NCBI RefSeq assembly: GCF_000002995.4
Contig: NW_025062475.1
Coordinates: 9,056,187-9,120,186 of the forward strand
From: Brugia malayi
Lineage: Eukaryota > Nematoda > Chromadorea > Rhabditida > Onchocercidae
Reading direction: 5' to 3'
Length of the DNA stretch: 64,000 bases
Shown here: positions 35,566 to 51,565 of the stretch, one piece after another
Layout: the number at the start of each line of letters is the position of its first letter
Position numbering within the stretch: the first letter of the stretch is position 1
Position numbers and translations under genes: made by a program
The notes under the pieces: model-generated
Databases searched by the model: none
What the model saw: only the letters and a program-made list of their open reading frames with translations
What the model was told of the DNA's origin: nothing

Positions 35566-37923
35566 ATGCTACAAAAAACATATAGTTGCCTGCAGCGAGT
35601 AATTTGTTCTATTTTCATCGTTCCAACCAGTCCAGTGTTGGTCCATTCATGTTATGTCCACCATCACAAAGAACGTCACAATCTGCGACTTTTTCTCGGT
35701 ATTCAACGCTCAAACAAGCATAAAGCCAACCGGAATACACACATCAATGAACGAAAATTTTCTCGGGTAGTTCTTTTTGAATAGGATTCAACAATAAGTA
35801 CAGCGGAGGAGATAGGAAAAAGGCAAATTTTGGTATATTATTTTCATATGATGTAGGGAAACATAATCGGTTAGAAATTAACGAACTGGAATAAGATATC
35901 ATTAGCATCTCTAATAGTACCATCATGCCATCGCTCCATTATTATGATATGATAGATTGTAGCTTCGCGCTAAGAAGAATTTCAATATCGAATTGCCCGA
36001 TGACGATATAAAAACAAAGAGACAGAAGATGAGCCCACTGGATTTGCGACTCATTTTGTTGAAAAAAGGAATCAATCCATATAGAGATGTTACACCCCAG
36101 ACATGGAAAGAATTCCAAGTGACTTTCAACTCTTGTTGTTAGTTTTTTTCAAGGATTTTTTTATGAGGGAATGCTACTGTACTTCGTCTTTGTGTGATTA
36201 AGATGGAATTGATTATAAAAAATTGAAGCCTCTTTTCAAGCCTGATGTTTCTCCAGAATTTTCCCCAAGCTTGAATCATTTCAGATCAAGTAATGGATCC
36301 TTTTGTTCCGAGAGAAGAATCTTCACCTAATGATCCCTACACTATTTTTCGTAAAAATCCGTTGAAACTGTTAGGTTTTCCTTTCCTACTACCTCCAGAA
36401 TTTCACGAAAAGAAAGAATCTTTGGAATACGCTCTATTGAGAGCAGAAGAAGGACGATTCACGGCATATCAACATAAGTTTGCTATTTTTTATTACTAGC
36501 CACCAGTAAGAGAGATTGATGAGTTTTAATATTGTTTTACTGCTTATCAGCTTCAAATGCTTCTTAACTAACTCGTTTTCTTATCATTTTTTCTAATTTC
36601 AGATATTTTAACCGCAAACACGGCATAAAAAGAATACGTAAAAGAAAAGGATTTGAAAACTTCAGTATTAAGGTAAGCCGAATTCAGATGTCTGAATCGT
36701 GAAGATTTATTTGTAGCATATCTAATTCCAATGAACAGTGTTTAAGGTTGAGCAAATGCTTCTTTGGTTTCGAAATTTATTTTTTAGACTTTTCCGGCTA
36801 CTGCTGACGAAATCTATGTTGAGGCTCATAAAGCTTTGATGACTCGTGATAAGATTGCATTACAAAAATATATAACAGAAACCGCGTTTGGGGTGAGCTA
36901 TTTTGTACTTTTCTGATTTCTTTCTATTTGCCTTTCACGTCATTTATCATTACTTATACCTCTGTGTTGCACATTTTATCAGTGTCATATGTTTTGTTTT
37001 CGACTCTTCTTCTATACTCAGGCAACTACTCCTTTTCCACTATCGTTGATCGATCTTGTTCTCGTCCATTTCCAGTATCTAACCATGACAATTTATAATT
37101 CTGATCATGTTTATTTTGCTCGCTTTTTTTGTACTCTGTCCTCTCAATATTCAACTTCCTTTTCATCAGTATATGAGTGGTCCATTTTTATATAAAAGAT
37201 CTCAGCAAAAAGATGTATACAATCATGCATAGGTGCACTTTTGTTCTAGAAAATGTGGCCAGACGTGGAAAATGGTTCAGTAGTATGGGAATTAATGAAA
37301 CATATAGAACTGTCACGCGTTGTATCTGTTCGTTGTGCTGATTTCCCACACCAATCTGGAAATGATATCGCTCAAATCATCGTTCGGATGCATACAATGC
37401 AGGTATTGTATTTGCTTATTGTTACTTACTTATATCTTAGTTCACATTGTCATATGCAAAGCATTGTAATTTATTTTTGCTTTTTTTTAAGAAGGAAGAA
37501 GGAATGAATCCTTTCAGTTGAAAACTGTTGAATAGAAATGGTGTTGCAGAAAATTGCGCTTTACGACCGTTTTGGTAGATTGATTCTGGGGACAGAACAT
37601 GAGGCGAAACCAGTATTGGAATATGTAGTATTCGAGAATCACATTGCTAGCTTTGATGGTGTTTGGAGGCTACATGATAAAGTTTATCCAGAATGGATCA
37701 AACCTAAACGGGATGTGCCTAGGTCAGCTGTCGTATTTGTAGGCAATTGGGTAATTATTATAAGTGGGATGGTTGAAATATTTCTTTTTGCATGAAAAAG
37801 AAAACAGTAGATATTATTTACAGACAAACTAAGATATCTCAGGAGCATCTACGAATCCAGATCAGACGACCGCTCAAATTAGGTGGTGGTCGAGAACTGT
37901 CGATAACTGAAGAGAAGCGATAG
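35566..37923 (+). CDS. mrpl45: Mitochondrial ribosomal protein L45
   Basis: Large-subunit protein of the mitochondrial ribosome with a Tim44-like domain; it helps dock the ribosome at the inner membrane. Eight exons, all in phase: 35566-35598, 35963-36137, 36285-36477, 36603-36672, 36788-36892, 37250-37402, 37550-37722, 37824-37923. Landmarks: MSPLDLRLILLKKGINPYRD, NSCYQVMDPFVPREES (matching ...GIFDAYVPPEGD of the human protein), TADEIYVEAHKALMTRDKIA, and the strongly conserved KIALYDRFGRLILGTEHEAK then VLEYVVFENHI...GVWRLHDKVYPEWIKP. The first exon (MLQKTYSCLQR) is a short basic presequence; it starts 3 nt after a CATTACAG acceptor, which suits a trans-splice site. That first exon is less certain than the rest. 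The proteasome gene SEM1 follows on the same strand. Confidence 0.92.
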
Positions 37924-38485
37924 GCTTCGTATCTGATTTGTCTTAATATCTCTAGAGACTTAAAGTATCTGGAAGGGACTTCTGCTTGTATTTGTTTTTA
38001 TTCTCAGACTTGTTGTACAAAAAAGATGAAGATTAATATGTTTTCATCTTTAATGAATGGAATAAAATTTTTAATTTACTTTGTGAAGTTTATTCCTTGT
38101 GAGATTCAATGTAATATTCACTTCATTCATTGTTACTACTTCTTAAGCTTATTTTTGTTATGTATATTCCACTTCTTTACTTTTTTTTAAATAGCAGATG
38201 TGTTTTCTACCACGGGATATGAAAAGGAGACTGCACGCAGTGTACATTTCCAGCACTAAAGTGACCTAGCACTTCATTTATTCCTTTTTTATTCCCGCAA
38301 GCTTTGCCAATAAAATTTTATAAATGGAGTGTGGTCTCTATGTAATGTATTGTGGGGATTCAAGTCTAGATATTCAGTACGTTTATTCCCAACTGTGTGA
38401 TATGATTTACTAGAAGTTTCATCTTTGAAATTGTTTTATAGAACTGGAACTGAATTGTAAAATTACAACTGCGAAGGATTTCACA
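37924..38485 (+). other. MRPL45-SEM1 intercistronic region
   Basis: About 560 nt between two plus-strand genes. AATAAA at 38061-38066 is a likely MRPL45 poly(A) signal. A TTTTATAG acceptor near 38440 could start the SEM1 mRNA by trans-splicing. Confidence 0.45.
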
Positions 38486-39118
38486 ATGACAGAAGGCAAA
38501 AACAAAAGTAAGCCGGAAGGTAATCAGCAGAAAATGGAAACACATATTGAAGAGGATGACGAATTTGAAGAATTTCCCCAACAAGATTGGCAAGCTAAGG
38601 AGGGCGCTGAAGATGAAGAGGTTCAGGCTAGTTGCATGTTTTAGATGTCTGCCCAATAACCAATAATCCAATACTCTATTCATGTCGGTTGTCCGTCAAC
38701 GTCCTGGAGGAAGTGTTTCTCTTACAATATGAAGTACGGAAACATGTTTATCGGTTATGATATAGAATTCCTGTGTAGAAATTTTATGTATTAGAAAAAA
38801 TTTTTGGGAATTTCTATCGCATTTCCTATATTTTTCGCTTTGGGTGAAATTCAAATGATTTTCCAATAAATCATACTTAGTTATAGGAATTAAATGTATG
38901 GGAAGACAACTGGGATGATGAAGCGAATGAGAATGATTTCGCCAAACAGCTGAGGTTTATTTTTTGTAACATTCTGGTTTTTTCAACATTTCATCGGTTT
39001 ATGAAGGCACTGTAGGTATAAGTGTGATGTAGAGAATTTCTTCCTGTCATTTGGGATTCTTCATTTGTTTTGTTTCAGAGATGAACTTGCTAAACACGGT
39101 CACGGCACTGCAACATGA
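38486..39118 (+). CDS. sem1: 26S proteasome subunit SEM1/DSS1
   Basis: Small acidic disordered protein that belongs to the proteasome lid and also binds BRCA2-type and mRNA-export complexes in other animals. Three exons: 38486-38620, 38887-38954, 39079-39118, about 80 residues, slightly longer than the human protein because of a basic N-terminal extension (MTEGKNKSKPEGNQQKMETH). The two hallmark acidic motifs are intact: EEDDEFEEFPQQDW and NVWEDNWDDEANENDFAKQL, followed by the C-terminal helix RDELAKHGHG. TGA is at 39116-39118. The gene faces MRPL18, with about 208 nt between the two stop codons. Confidence 0.95.
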
Positions 39119-39298
39119 CTGACTGATGCTGTAATATCAATATCTCATTAATTTTCGAATTTGATTACATGAATCTTAAAGCATAAATCGTTTTCTAAGT
39201 CACAAAATAGATGCAGGATAATTTCTACTAAAAATGCAACTAAGAAACTTCATTGGCCGCAATATATTCAGTACAGTCTTATGATTGAAGCGATTTAA

Positions 39299-39304
39299 AA
39301 TAAA
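39299..39304 (+). terminator. AATAAA poly(A) signal, probably of SEM1
   Basis: AATAAA on the plus strand 180 nt after the SEM1 stop and about 25 nt before the MRPL18 stop on the other strand, so the two 3' ends are likely to meet or overlap. Confidence 0.45.
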
Positions 39305-39326
39305 CTTACTTTTTTCTCTTCACGTT

Positions 39327-40268
39327 TTACTCAATGTTATCTTCACGAGTATGTTGTATTTCATAACCGTCATAAGTTAATTCAGGATCAACTTCAAAAG
39401 TGTGAGGGGTGGGCTGAGGTTCTCCGAATTTAATTCCACTTTCTATTAAAGCACCAAAAAATGCAGATGCCTGTAAACCTTAATAATGAAAGAATGGTGC
39501 GAAATATTTTATCACTGCGTTAAAAAGAACTTAGGCGATCTTTCATACAACAACTTACGTGTGCACTCCTTTCGATATGTTTCATATCAATACCTTGTAA
39601 GAAATGTATTCCAGCCATGGCACACCGTAAGCCGAGTACGCGGCCGATGTTTGCACTGGCAGAAATATCAGAAGGACTGAAATAATTCTAAGCCATATGT
39701 AAATTTTCCAAAGACCAATTATTAAAACAAATAAAGATGGAAGCGTTGGTTAATGAAAGTTAGATCGGACTGCGTTGTAGGATATGCCCGCTACCATTTT
39801 CAGGCCTCAGATGACCTGGTCAGAATTGTTGAGAACAAAAGCCTCTAGGAAAAGCCAGTTTTTGGTGAGTTAGGCTTCATATTTATAAATTAATAGACCT
39901 GCACAGTTGTGCTAATATTTGTTTTTCGCGTGAAGATGCTGTTAATACAGTGCCTTCCTTGTAATGTTCGATGTGACCTTCAACATACTGTCGATGTCGC
40001 TCAAAATTCGCCCTGGAAACTTTTAGAATTCAGGAAATTGCTCATTCCCAATGCTTATTAGATTAGAAACTTGTCATTTTATACATTTTCTGTTCATAGC
40101 GTATTTGAGGAAATACAATCAAAAACATAAAATTCACCGATATATAAATGAATGCTTGTGTCGATCAACATCCAATCCATAGCCTGCCGGATAAGTTTGG
40201 AGGCCCAATTGCTCAATGTTTCGTGGGTTCCGATTGATGAATCTTGCCAACAATCGTAAACGTGTCAT
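39327..40268 (-). CDS. mrpl18: Mitochondrial ribosomal protein L18
   Basis: uL18 family protein of the mitochondrial large ribosomal subunit. Four exons: 40268 to about 40137 (MTRLRLLARFINRNPRNIEQ...YRHKHSF-like region), about 40015-39898 (FERHRQYVEGHIEHYKEGT, TASSREKQI), about 39678-39556 (SDISASANIGRVLGLRCAMA) and about 39472-39327 (SAFFGALIESGIKFGEPQP). The pattern NPRNxEQL, then HVEAxVEH-like helix, then ASANIGRVLGLRCxxAGI and the E(S/G)GIxxxEPxP end follows human MRPL18. TAA at 39327-39329. The ATG lies one nucleotide after a CTTTCAG acceptor, which strongly suggests trans-splicing straight onto the start codon. C-terminal residues TFEVDPELTYDGYEIQHTRE extend past the usual end. Confidence 0.88.
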
Positions 40269-41836
40269 TCTGAAAGATTTCAAGACAATAAATGGAATTT
40301 CTACCAGAAGCATAATACTCCATCAAATTTCAAATATACGAATTAAAAGAAAGTCTTGAAACCTTTCAACCTATTTATTCCGGAGTATCCTAAAGAAACA
40401 TTTGAATAAGAAGTATATCGAATTCCACAAAGTCATATCTTTACAGCGTTGAATGAAGTTTGCGAAGCAAACGTCAAACGACTGGTTACAAGAAGAGGTG
40501 ATAATTACTACACATATAATCGTAGTTTCTAAAATAACGTCATATATAAGTAACCGGTAGTTCATGTAGCCGTAGCTATCCACAAAAACAGTTCCAATTA
40601 ATGCATCTGTTTATCATAATCGAAAAGTTGAATAACTTGAACAATTATTATAGAAACAAATGACCCATCATTAAGAAGGAACGAAAACAAAGCAACCATA
40701 TCATAAAAATACCGTATTTAAAGGATCCGTATTTTGAGCATAGACTAGAAATCTAATGAAATATGAAAAAGCATGCTTTACATAAACTGAAATCGAAACC
40801 AATATTACAATGAAATCTCCTATCCTACCAGCATTTTTGGCAAACAAGGCGCAATATTTTCTCAGCACTTAGGTACGACAGATTAGAACGGTTCAATAGT
40901 TCCCAAACAATGTGCTCCATAGCACTGAACTGATCTCAAAGACCACTAAAATATAAAAAATGCAATCAAATTATAGGCAAAACTTCCTCCTTCACACTTA
41001 AAGTATAAAAGGTTTAGAACCTTTTATACTTTAAACCTGAAACCTGAAAAACAATGCCCAAATCGGAAGGAAAACGTTACCTTGAAGCAAGAAATTTATT
41101 AAAGATATCTCACTTAGAAAACTTAAGTGAAAAAATGTAAGCTGAACCGATCTCAAATAAATTACAGTTGTCTATGATTGTCATGCATATTATCACCTTC
41201 TTATTCTTACGTTATCCCTCGAATCAAACAAATTACAAAGAACTGATATTTTTTGTGAATAAACGTCCTAATATTACCAGCTTATGTGTAATATGATTAT
41301 TCCTCTTTTTTGGCACCAAAATTTTAATATTACGAAATTCAGCATTGAGACCATAAAGTTCTCTCAACTACAGGAAAGATAACGGAGCAATAAAGGACGC
41401 CAAAAAATTAGCATGTTTTCAAATAGAAACGAAAAATACTAATTCGTGCGGCTATTGAAAATAAAAGAATACAAAAATTAATTTAAAGAAATATTGATGA
41501 TAATAAGAGGGCAACAAGAAAGTAATATAACAATGGAACTACAGATTGATCTATACATTTGTACATTAACAGTTCTAGTGATATTCACATGTTCTCTTGA
41601 AACTAATTCCCCACTACTCATATATTATAATATTAATTGTTAATAATTAAAAATTTCAGGTACTGGATAATTTAAAACTTTTGAAACATTTTCGGTTCTT
41701 TGTTGCTGCGGTAGAACCGTTAACTTGTCGCACTTCAGTAATTTGCAGCATTCTTCTAGCAGGCAGAAACGAATAATCCAAATGGGAATAAAAAAGAAGC
41801 TAGCTGCAATGATCCCTAAAAGTCAGAAAGTGCCAA
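40269..41836. other. Spacer between MRPL18 and the R3H gene
   Basis: About 1.6 kb with no complete gene. It holds a perfect 17-bp inverted repeat (40998-41034) and, at 41677-41716, a near copy of the end of the R3H gene's last exon. Confidence 0.5.
40998..41034. repeat. Perfect 17-bp inverted repeat, 3-nt loop
   Basis: TTAAAGTATAAAAGGTT (40998-41014), loop TAG, then its exact reverse complement (41018-41034). It would fold into a tight hairpin in DNA or RNA. The stem is AT-rich and no known element is recognised. Confidence 0.95.
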
Positions 41837-46777
<4,941 letters not shown>

Positions 46778-49292
46778 CACGCATCCTTAACAGTGTTTAA
46801 AGCGACTATATTGACGTTTGAATGTTTTTAGTTACCTTTTTGTTTTACAAAAAATTAGTCACAGAAATGTAGAATAACAGGTTCCCGAGTAATAAAAAAA
46901 AAAAAAAATGCATAAACATAAATGGAAACAAAACTGAATAAAGACTGGATTGGAATTCATGATCAGGGAAACATGAAAAGGTTAAATATTGAATTGTGAA
47001 ACAAACTGCTGTATTTTTAACACCATCCTTTATCAAAAGATGAAAGCCGTGCTTAATTAAATAACAAATGTGATATAAAGGAACAGTATGAAAAGGACAA
47101 CTGCGAACATAAGTAAACAAGTGAACATCATTAAATATAGCAAATCCACTTAAGCGCTATCTTTTTACTGTTGGTTAGTCTTCCCACTTAGCTTTCATAA
47201 ATTAATTACTTAAGACCACTAGATATTTAAAAAAAATAACCATAAATATGGCGATGGTATCCGTATTAGGTCTCATGGACCAATACATTACTTTCTAATG
47301 ACATAATGGTAACGATATGAATACAAACTGAATGCATGTAACTACGTTTAGCAAAGAGAAAAAATAGTAAATATAGTGAAACTTGTAAACGGAACCAAAA
47401 ACATAATGGCTTCAGGACACAAGTAATTAAATCGCTGACGACTGCTGTGTGAAAACATAATATCGACTGGTAATGTTCAGAACTTTCAACAATTCTATAA
47501 ATGAAGCATCTTGTACAATTAATTATAATTCTGATTTCGAAGCATCTGCGAAAGGCAGACTTCAAATTCTCAACTTTTAAATTATAAGCATTCTATTGCC
47601 TGTTACGTACTAAGTTCAGAACTTTGTAACTATTTCCTATTACACCGATATATTAATCAAGTACCTTAACATCTGGAAGAACTAAAAATTACTTCACTGG
47701 CGACAGTAGTCAAAAAAGACGAGGTTTTGAGACTTGCGCTCTGGCTTTCCTAAAACTGATCGAATTTTGCATTTATTCAGCGCTACATTTAAAGCCAAGT
47801 TACTTTTTAGAACACATTTTCGGAGAATAATACTTCTATAAAAACAGTTCCTCCATAATATGTCTAGTTTGACAACTCATGAGAATATTCTTTGTTGTTA
47901 ATGATGCTTTAGAAATTATTTTATATAAGAAGAAGCGACACAGAAAAATGAACAACGGAAAAGCGAAAAAGGATATCTGCCAGAAATGGATTTTTTCTTT
48001 TATCAGTGTGTATATGTTTTGAAGGTAAGTGGTATGTAAGAAAGACATAACGACTGGAGAATACAACAGTAGCCAAACATTTCTGGTTACATAGTCATTT
48101 TCTACCAGAAACCCAGTGCCATCTCAACTAGCCAAACAAATAATTTAGCACGCCTACTTTAGCAGCTAAATTATTCATCGTTGTTAGTAGTACTATAAAG
48201 ATTATTTTATATATATATAGCTCAGACTGAAGTAGTGCTAGAACTGTTAAATGTTGAGAATACATGTCATGCTGATTGCCTTTGCTAATATCTTACAGTT
48301 CGAAAATGCTAAATTCAATTACACCCTACACTCTAAACTTCAAAATCACAACTACACCAATAGACTCACTACGTACATCGCCCAAAATACTCTTAATTCA
48401 CGGAAACCTTAAAATGCTGATTATACATTCGATTTGTTAAAATGTAGTAATGCATTCATGAACCATAAACATATGACAAAAATCAGATGAGATGAAGACA
48501 TTTCATTACTAAGTTGCGAAATCGTAAATACTGCAATACCAAACTACGACAGGAAATGGCCAAGATGACTGCACTGAAGAGAATAAGGTGACCTAAGGAC
48601 CTTCCAATCATACAGCTGGATATTGTGATGACACGAACTCCTTCACTGACATCACGTCACTCCCAAACAACAACGCTGCAACTTCCCTCACCCTCCCATC
48701 AGCAAAACAAGTTCTCACGAAAGAACACAACGAACAAAACGACTTCTCTATTCCGTGCAATAGCAATTATGTCAAACAAACTCGTCATTGACCGCTTTAT
48801 GCAAATATTCATCTCTTACTATTTGGAAATCCAGTATTTGGAGGCATTACACTGCACGACTTGACAGGCGGCATGTGTATGATATATATCACATTTTTAA
48901 CCAAACAAAAGTTACGCTTTAAAATTGATGGATTAACAAAATAAATAAAAACAGAAACTAGTTAAGAAGCAGAGTTTTCAGTAAAGAACAGAAGCATGAT
49001 GAATGTATAGCACGATTGCAACTATACTAATCAGCAATTTAAAGGACTGCTTACATCAGGCTGTTACCTAGCAGTAAAAGTCAGGAAAAAGTGGATGAGT
49101 TAGGCGCATGAAAAGACATAGTTGAAACGCTCCGGCACTACGGCCGAAAACAATAGTAAGACAGAAAACTGTTATATTCTATTCTTTCTTTCAAAAGTTT
49201 CATTATCCTTTTAAAATCCTACAGATCTTACAACGCTAAATTCCTAAACGAAAAGATAAAACTTCATTCGCATAGTTGTTAAGTTTCATGCA
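46778..49292. other. Upstream region of the R3H gene
   Basis: About 2.5 kb between the Rieske gene stop (49293) and the R3H gene start (46777), both minus. No supported exon. Short frames on both strands lack splice partners or recognisable content. A 14-nt A run lies near 46900. Confidence 0.5.
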
Positions 49293-49682
49293 TTAATCGC
49301 CCACAATCAACTTGTTATTATCAGTGATTTGGTATGGCGGCACTTCAAGATTAGTTGGTGCGGGTCCCAAGCGTATACGACCAGATGTATCAAATGTGGA
49401 GCCATGACAAGGGCAATAATAACCGCCAAAATCTCCTTTTCCTGCTGCAAATTAAAAACGATGAGTTATATTCAGTGACAACTCACCTTTCGTGCTATTT
49501 ACATATATTACTTGTCCTTACTTTAATTACAAACGACTCAGACTGAGCTAAATGTCACACTTACTAAGATAAACACCAATCTATCCACTGCAAATTCAGT
49601 CTGTTCCTACCTTATAAGACAAGACAATTATGCTATATTACAACTATATTTAATCTATCTCTGATAGCTGAATTCACTAAAA

Positions 49683-49720
<38 letters not shown>

Positions 49721-51241
49721 AATTAGTTGAAATATTGCTCAAACCTAGCGGAACACATCCAAGATGAGGGCAAACACCTATAGTTACAAGCCACTCATCT
49801 TTCTTTACTCGCTCATCATCAGTCTGTGGATCACGCAATTCGTTTAAGTTGACACTCTTCGCTTTTCCGATGTCATCTTGAGTACGATGGGCTACAAACA
49901 GTGGTTTTCCGCGCCAAGTATACGTTTTGCACTAAAAGATTTTGAAAAAAAATCCTGATAAGGACAAATATTTTAAAAAATTTACAAAAAAAGAATACTG
50001 TTGAATGCAGTAATTATCAGAATAAGCCATTACCAGAAAAATTAACTTTCAAGATTCGTAAATGAGGTCACAAATACAATAATGGTTATCATATTAATTC
50101 ACATTTCAAAACTGAATGAACTATAAACTCGTTGCAAAATACAGTTTTCGAATCCGCTGTGATGGGTGCTATATAAAATAGATTTATTATGTAAAAGTTC
50201 ATTCACGAAGTGCTGAGAACTTACCTGTCCCTCAGGAATTTCGTCCAAATCAATTTCTGTATTTGCCATAGCTAACTGGTCGGCTGGCATACTTTTGTAA
50301 GTGACAAGCGACTGTACAAACTTCGTAGCCATGTAGAGGTAAACTGCTCCGTTTACTGTAAATTATCACGAAATACCACCATAAAAATTTTATAAAGAAA
50401 AGAGATTTATGAAGCAGTGGAAAACTTTAATAAACTGGAAATGGTCTGACCTCCGAACAACAATCCTTGGGCCGTCACGCGGCGAAAATCTTCAGTATCT
50501 CTGGCTGCTTTTGTTGAGTCACTAGCTGCCTTCGATCGTTCATCGTCGTATTTCGGGAATCTTATATCGGTATGAATTAAACGACGTGATGTTGCTTCAA
50601 AAAACCGATTAAATATGTTGCTAGTAATCAAAACCTACGTCATTAATCAGAAATTCACAAAATTCCACACCATTTTATGCCGAAAAAATACGACCATACT
50701 TGCAAACAATCTTGGACTATAACCTGAATATTCCATACAATTCTAGTTGAATGGCACTTCATAATATCGGAAAAAAACCATAGATGAGGACTCTTTCTTC
50801 ATGTTCAAATAAAATATAAGGAAAACTAATCAAGACTCCTTACTAACCTACAATTCGTTTAATAGACATCGCAGACAACATGCTGAGACCCAAAGATGGT
50901 GCATCTAACCATGAATTTCGGTTAGAGGACATTACCAGTGGGACAGTGTCTTTCTTATCCTTTGCGGGGACCGGTATTTGCAAATGTCCAGTTGGCTGAC
51001 TTCCACACACCTGAGGAAAACCAAATACAAGAAAATGTGTCTTTTTTATACAAACTATTTTAATATGTTTCTTCCGTCAAATATTCATCGAACTGTTGTT
51101 GAAAACACTGAAAAATGTTCCTCTAAAAAACGCAGACTTTACTATCAGTCCCATCGCTGACAGCGAAAAACCAGTGTGAAGTGTATACCCAAACATTACC
51201 CTTTTTAAAGCAGCTTGATGAGTCCTCACTAAAGTTGCCAT
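49293..51241 (-). CDS. isp-1: Rieske iron-sulfur protein, complex III (main copy)
   Basis: Ubiquinol-cytochrome c reductase [2Fe-2S] subunit. Six exons, all in phase: 51241-51200, 51010-50848, 50594-50451, 50354-50225, 49931-49745, 49444-49293. The N-terminus [14 protein letters not shown] is basic and amphipathic, as a mitochondrial presequence should be. Then come [19 protein letters not shown], the anchor segment [27 protein letters not shown] hinge, [17 protein letters not shown], box 1 CPHLGC and box 2 CPCHGS with [20 protein letters not shown]. All ligands are present. Compared with the usual CTHLGC and CPCHGSxY, Thr is Pro and the Tyr is Phe here. A TTTCCAG acceptor 16 nt before the ATG and the close spacing behind the core-protein gene suggest trans-splicing within an operon. 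Intron positions equal those of the divergent copy at 18982-20736. Confidence 0.95.
49685..49713. repeat. 29-nt poly(T) tract in last intron of the Rieske gene
   Basis: Homopolymer T on plus (A on the gene's strand), inside the intron between the exons carrying box 1 and box 2. Confidence 0.9.
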
Positions 51242-51246
51242 AATTC

Positions 51247-51260
51247 TTTTGGAGCACCTG
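51247..51260 (-). promoter_or_regulatory. Probable trans-splice acceptor of the Rieske gene
   Basis: CATTTCCAG followed by 16 nt and the start ATG. Together with AATAAA at 51447-51452 after the upstream gene, it gives a short intercistronic gap of the kind found in nematode operons. Confidence 0.5.
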
Positions 51261-51446
51261 GAAATGTAATTCAGACGATTATTACACAAATATTACTGAC
51301 AAAAGTTTTAAACAACGTATTCGACAAATAAGGACTGTCGCAAAGAAATACAACCAAAGAAATTCTTCATAAACATTACACGGTTTTTGATAGAAAGTGA
51401 AGAATACGACACAGAACTTAACATTTCACTTGATAAAGTTATAAAG

Positions 51447-51452
51447 TTTATT
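51447..51452 (-). terminator. AATAAA poly(A) signal of the core-protein gene
   Basis: AATAAA on the minus strand about 115 nt after the stop codon at 51566. Confidence 0.5.
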
Positions 51453-51565
51453 CGCATTACAGCAACAAACAAGAAAAAAAATGTGGCATAATACAGAGTG
51501 ATAATAACAAAAAGCAATACTACTGGACACTGAAATACTAGAACTCAAAAATTAACATTACTACT

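Noticed and set aside
48625..48864. Plus-strand Ser/Thr-rich frame
   Set aside because: Low-complexity residues, no splice signals or conserved features, in a gene-free spacer.
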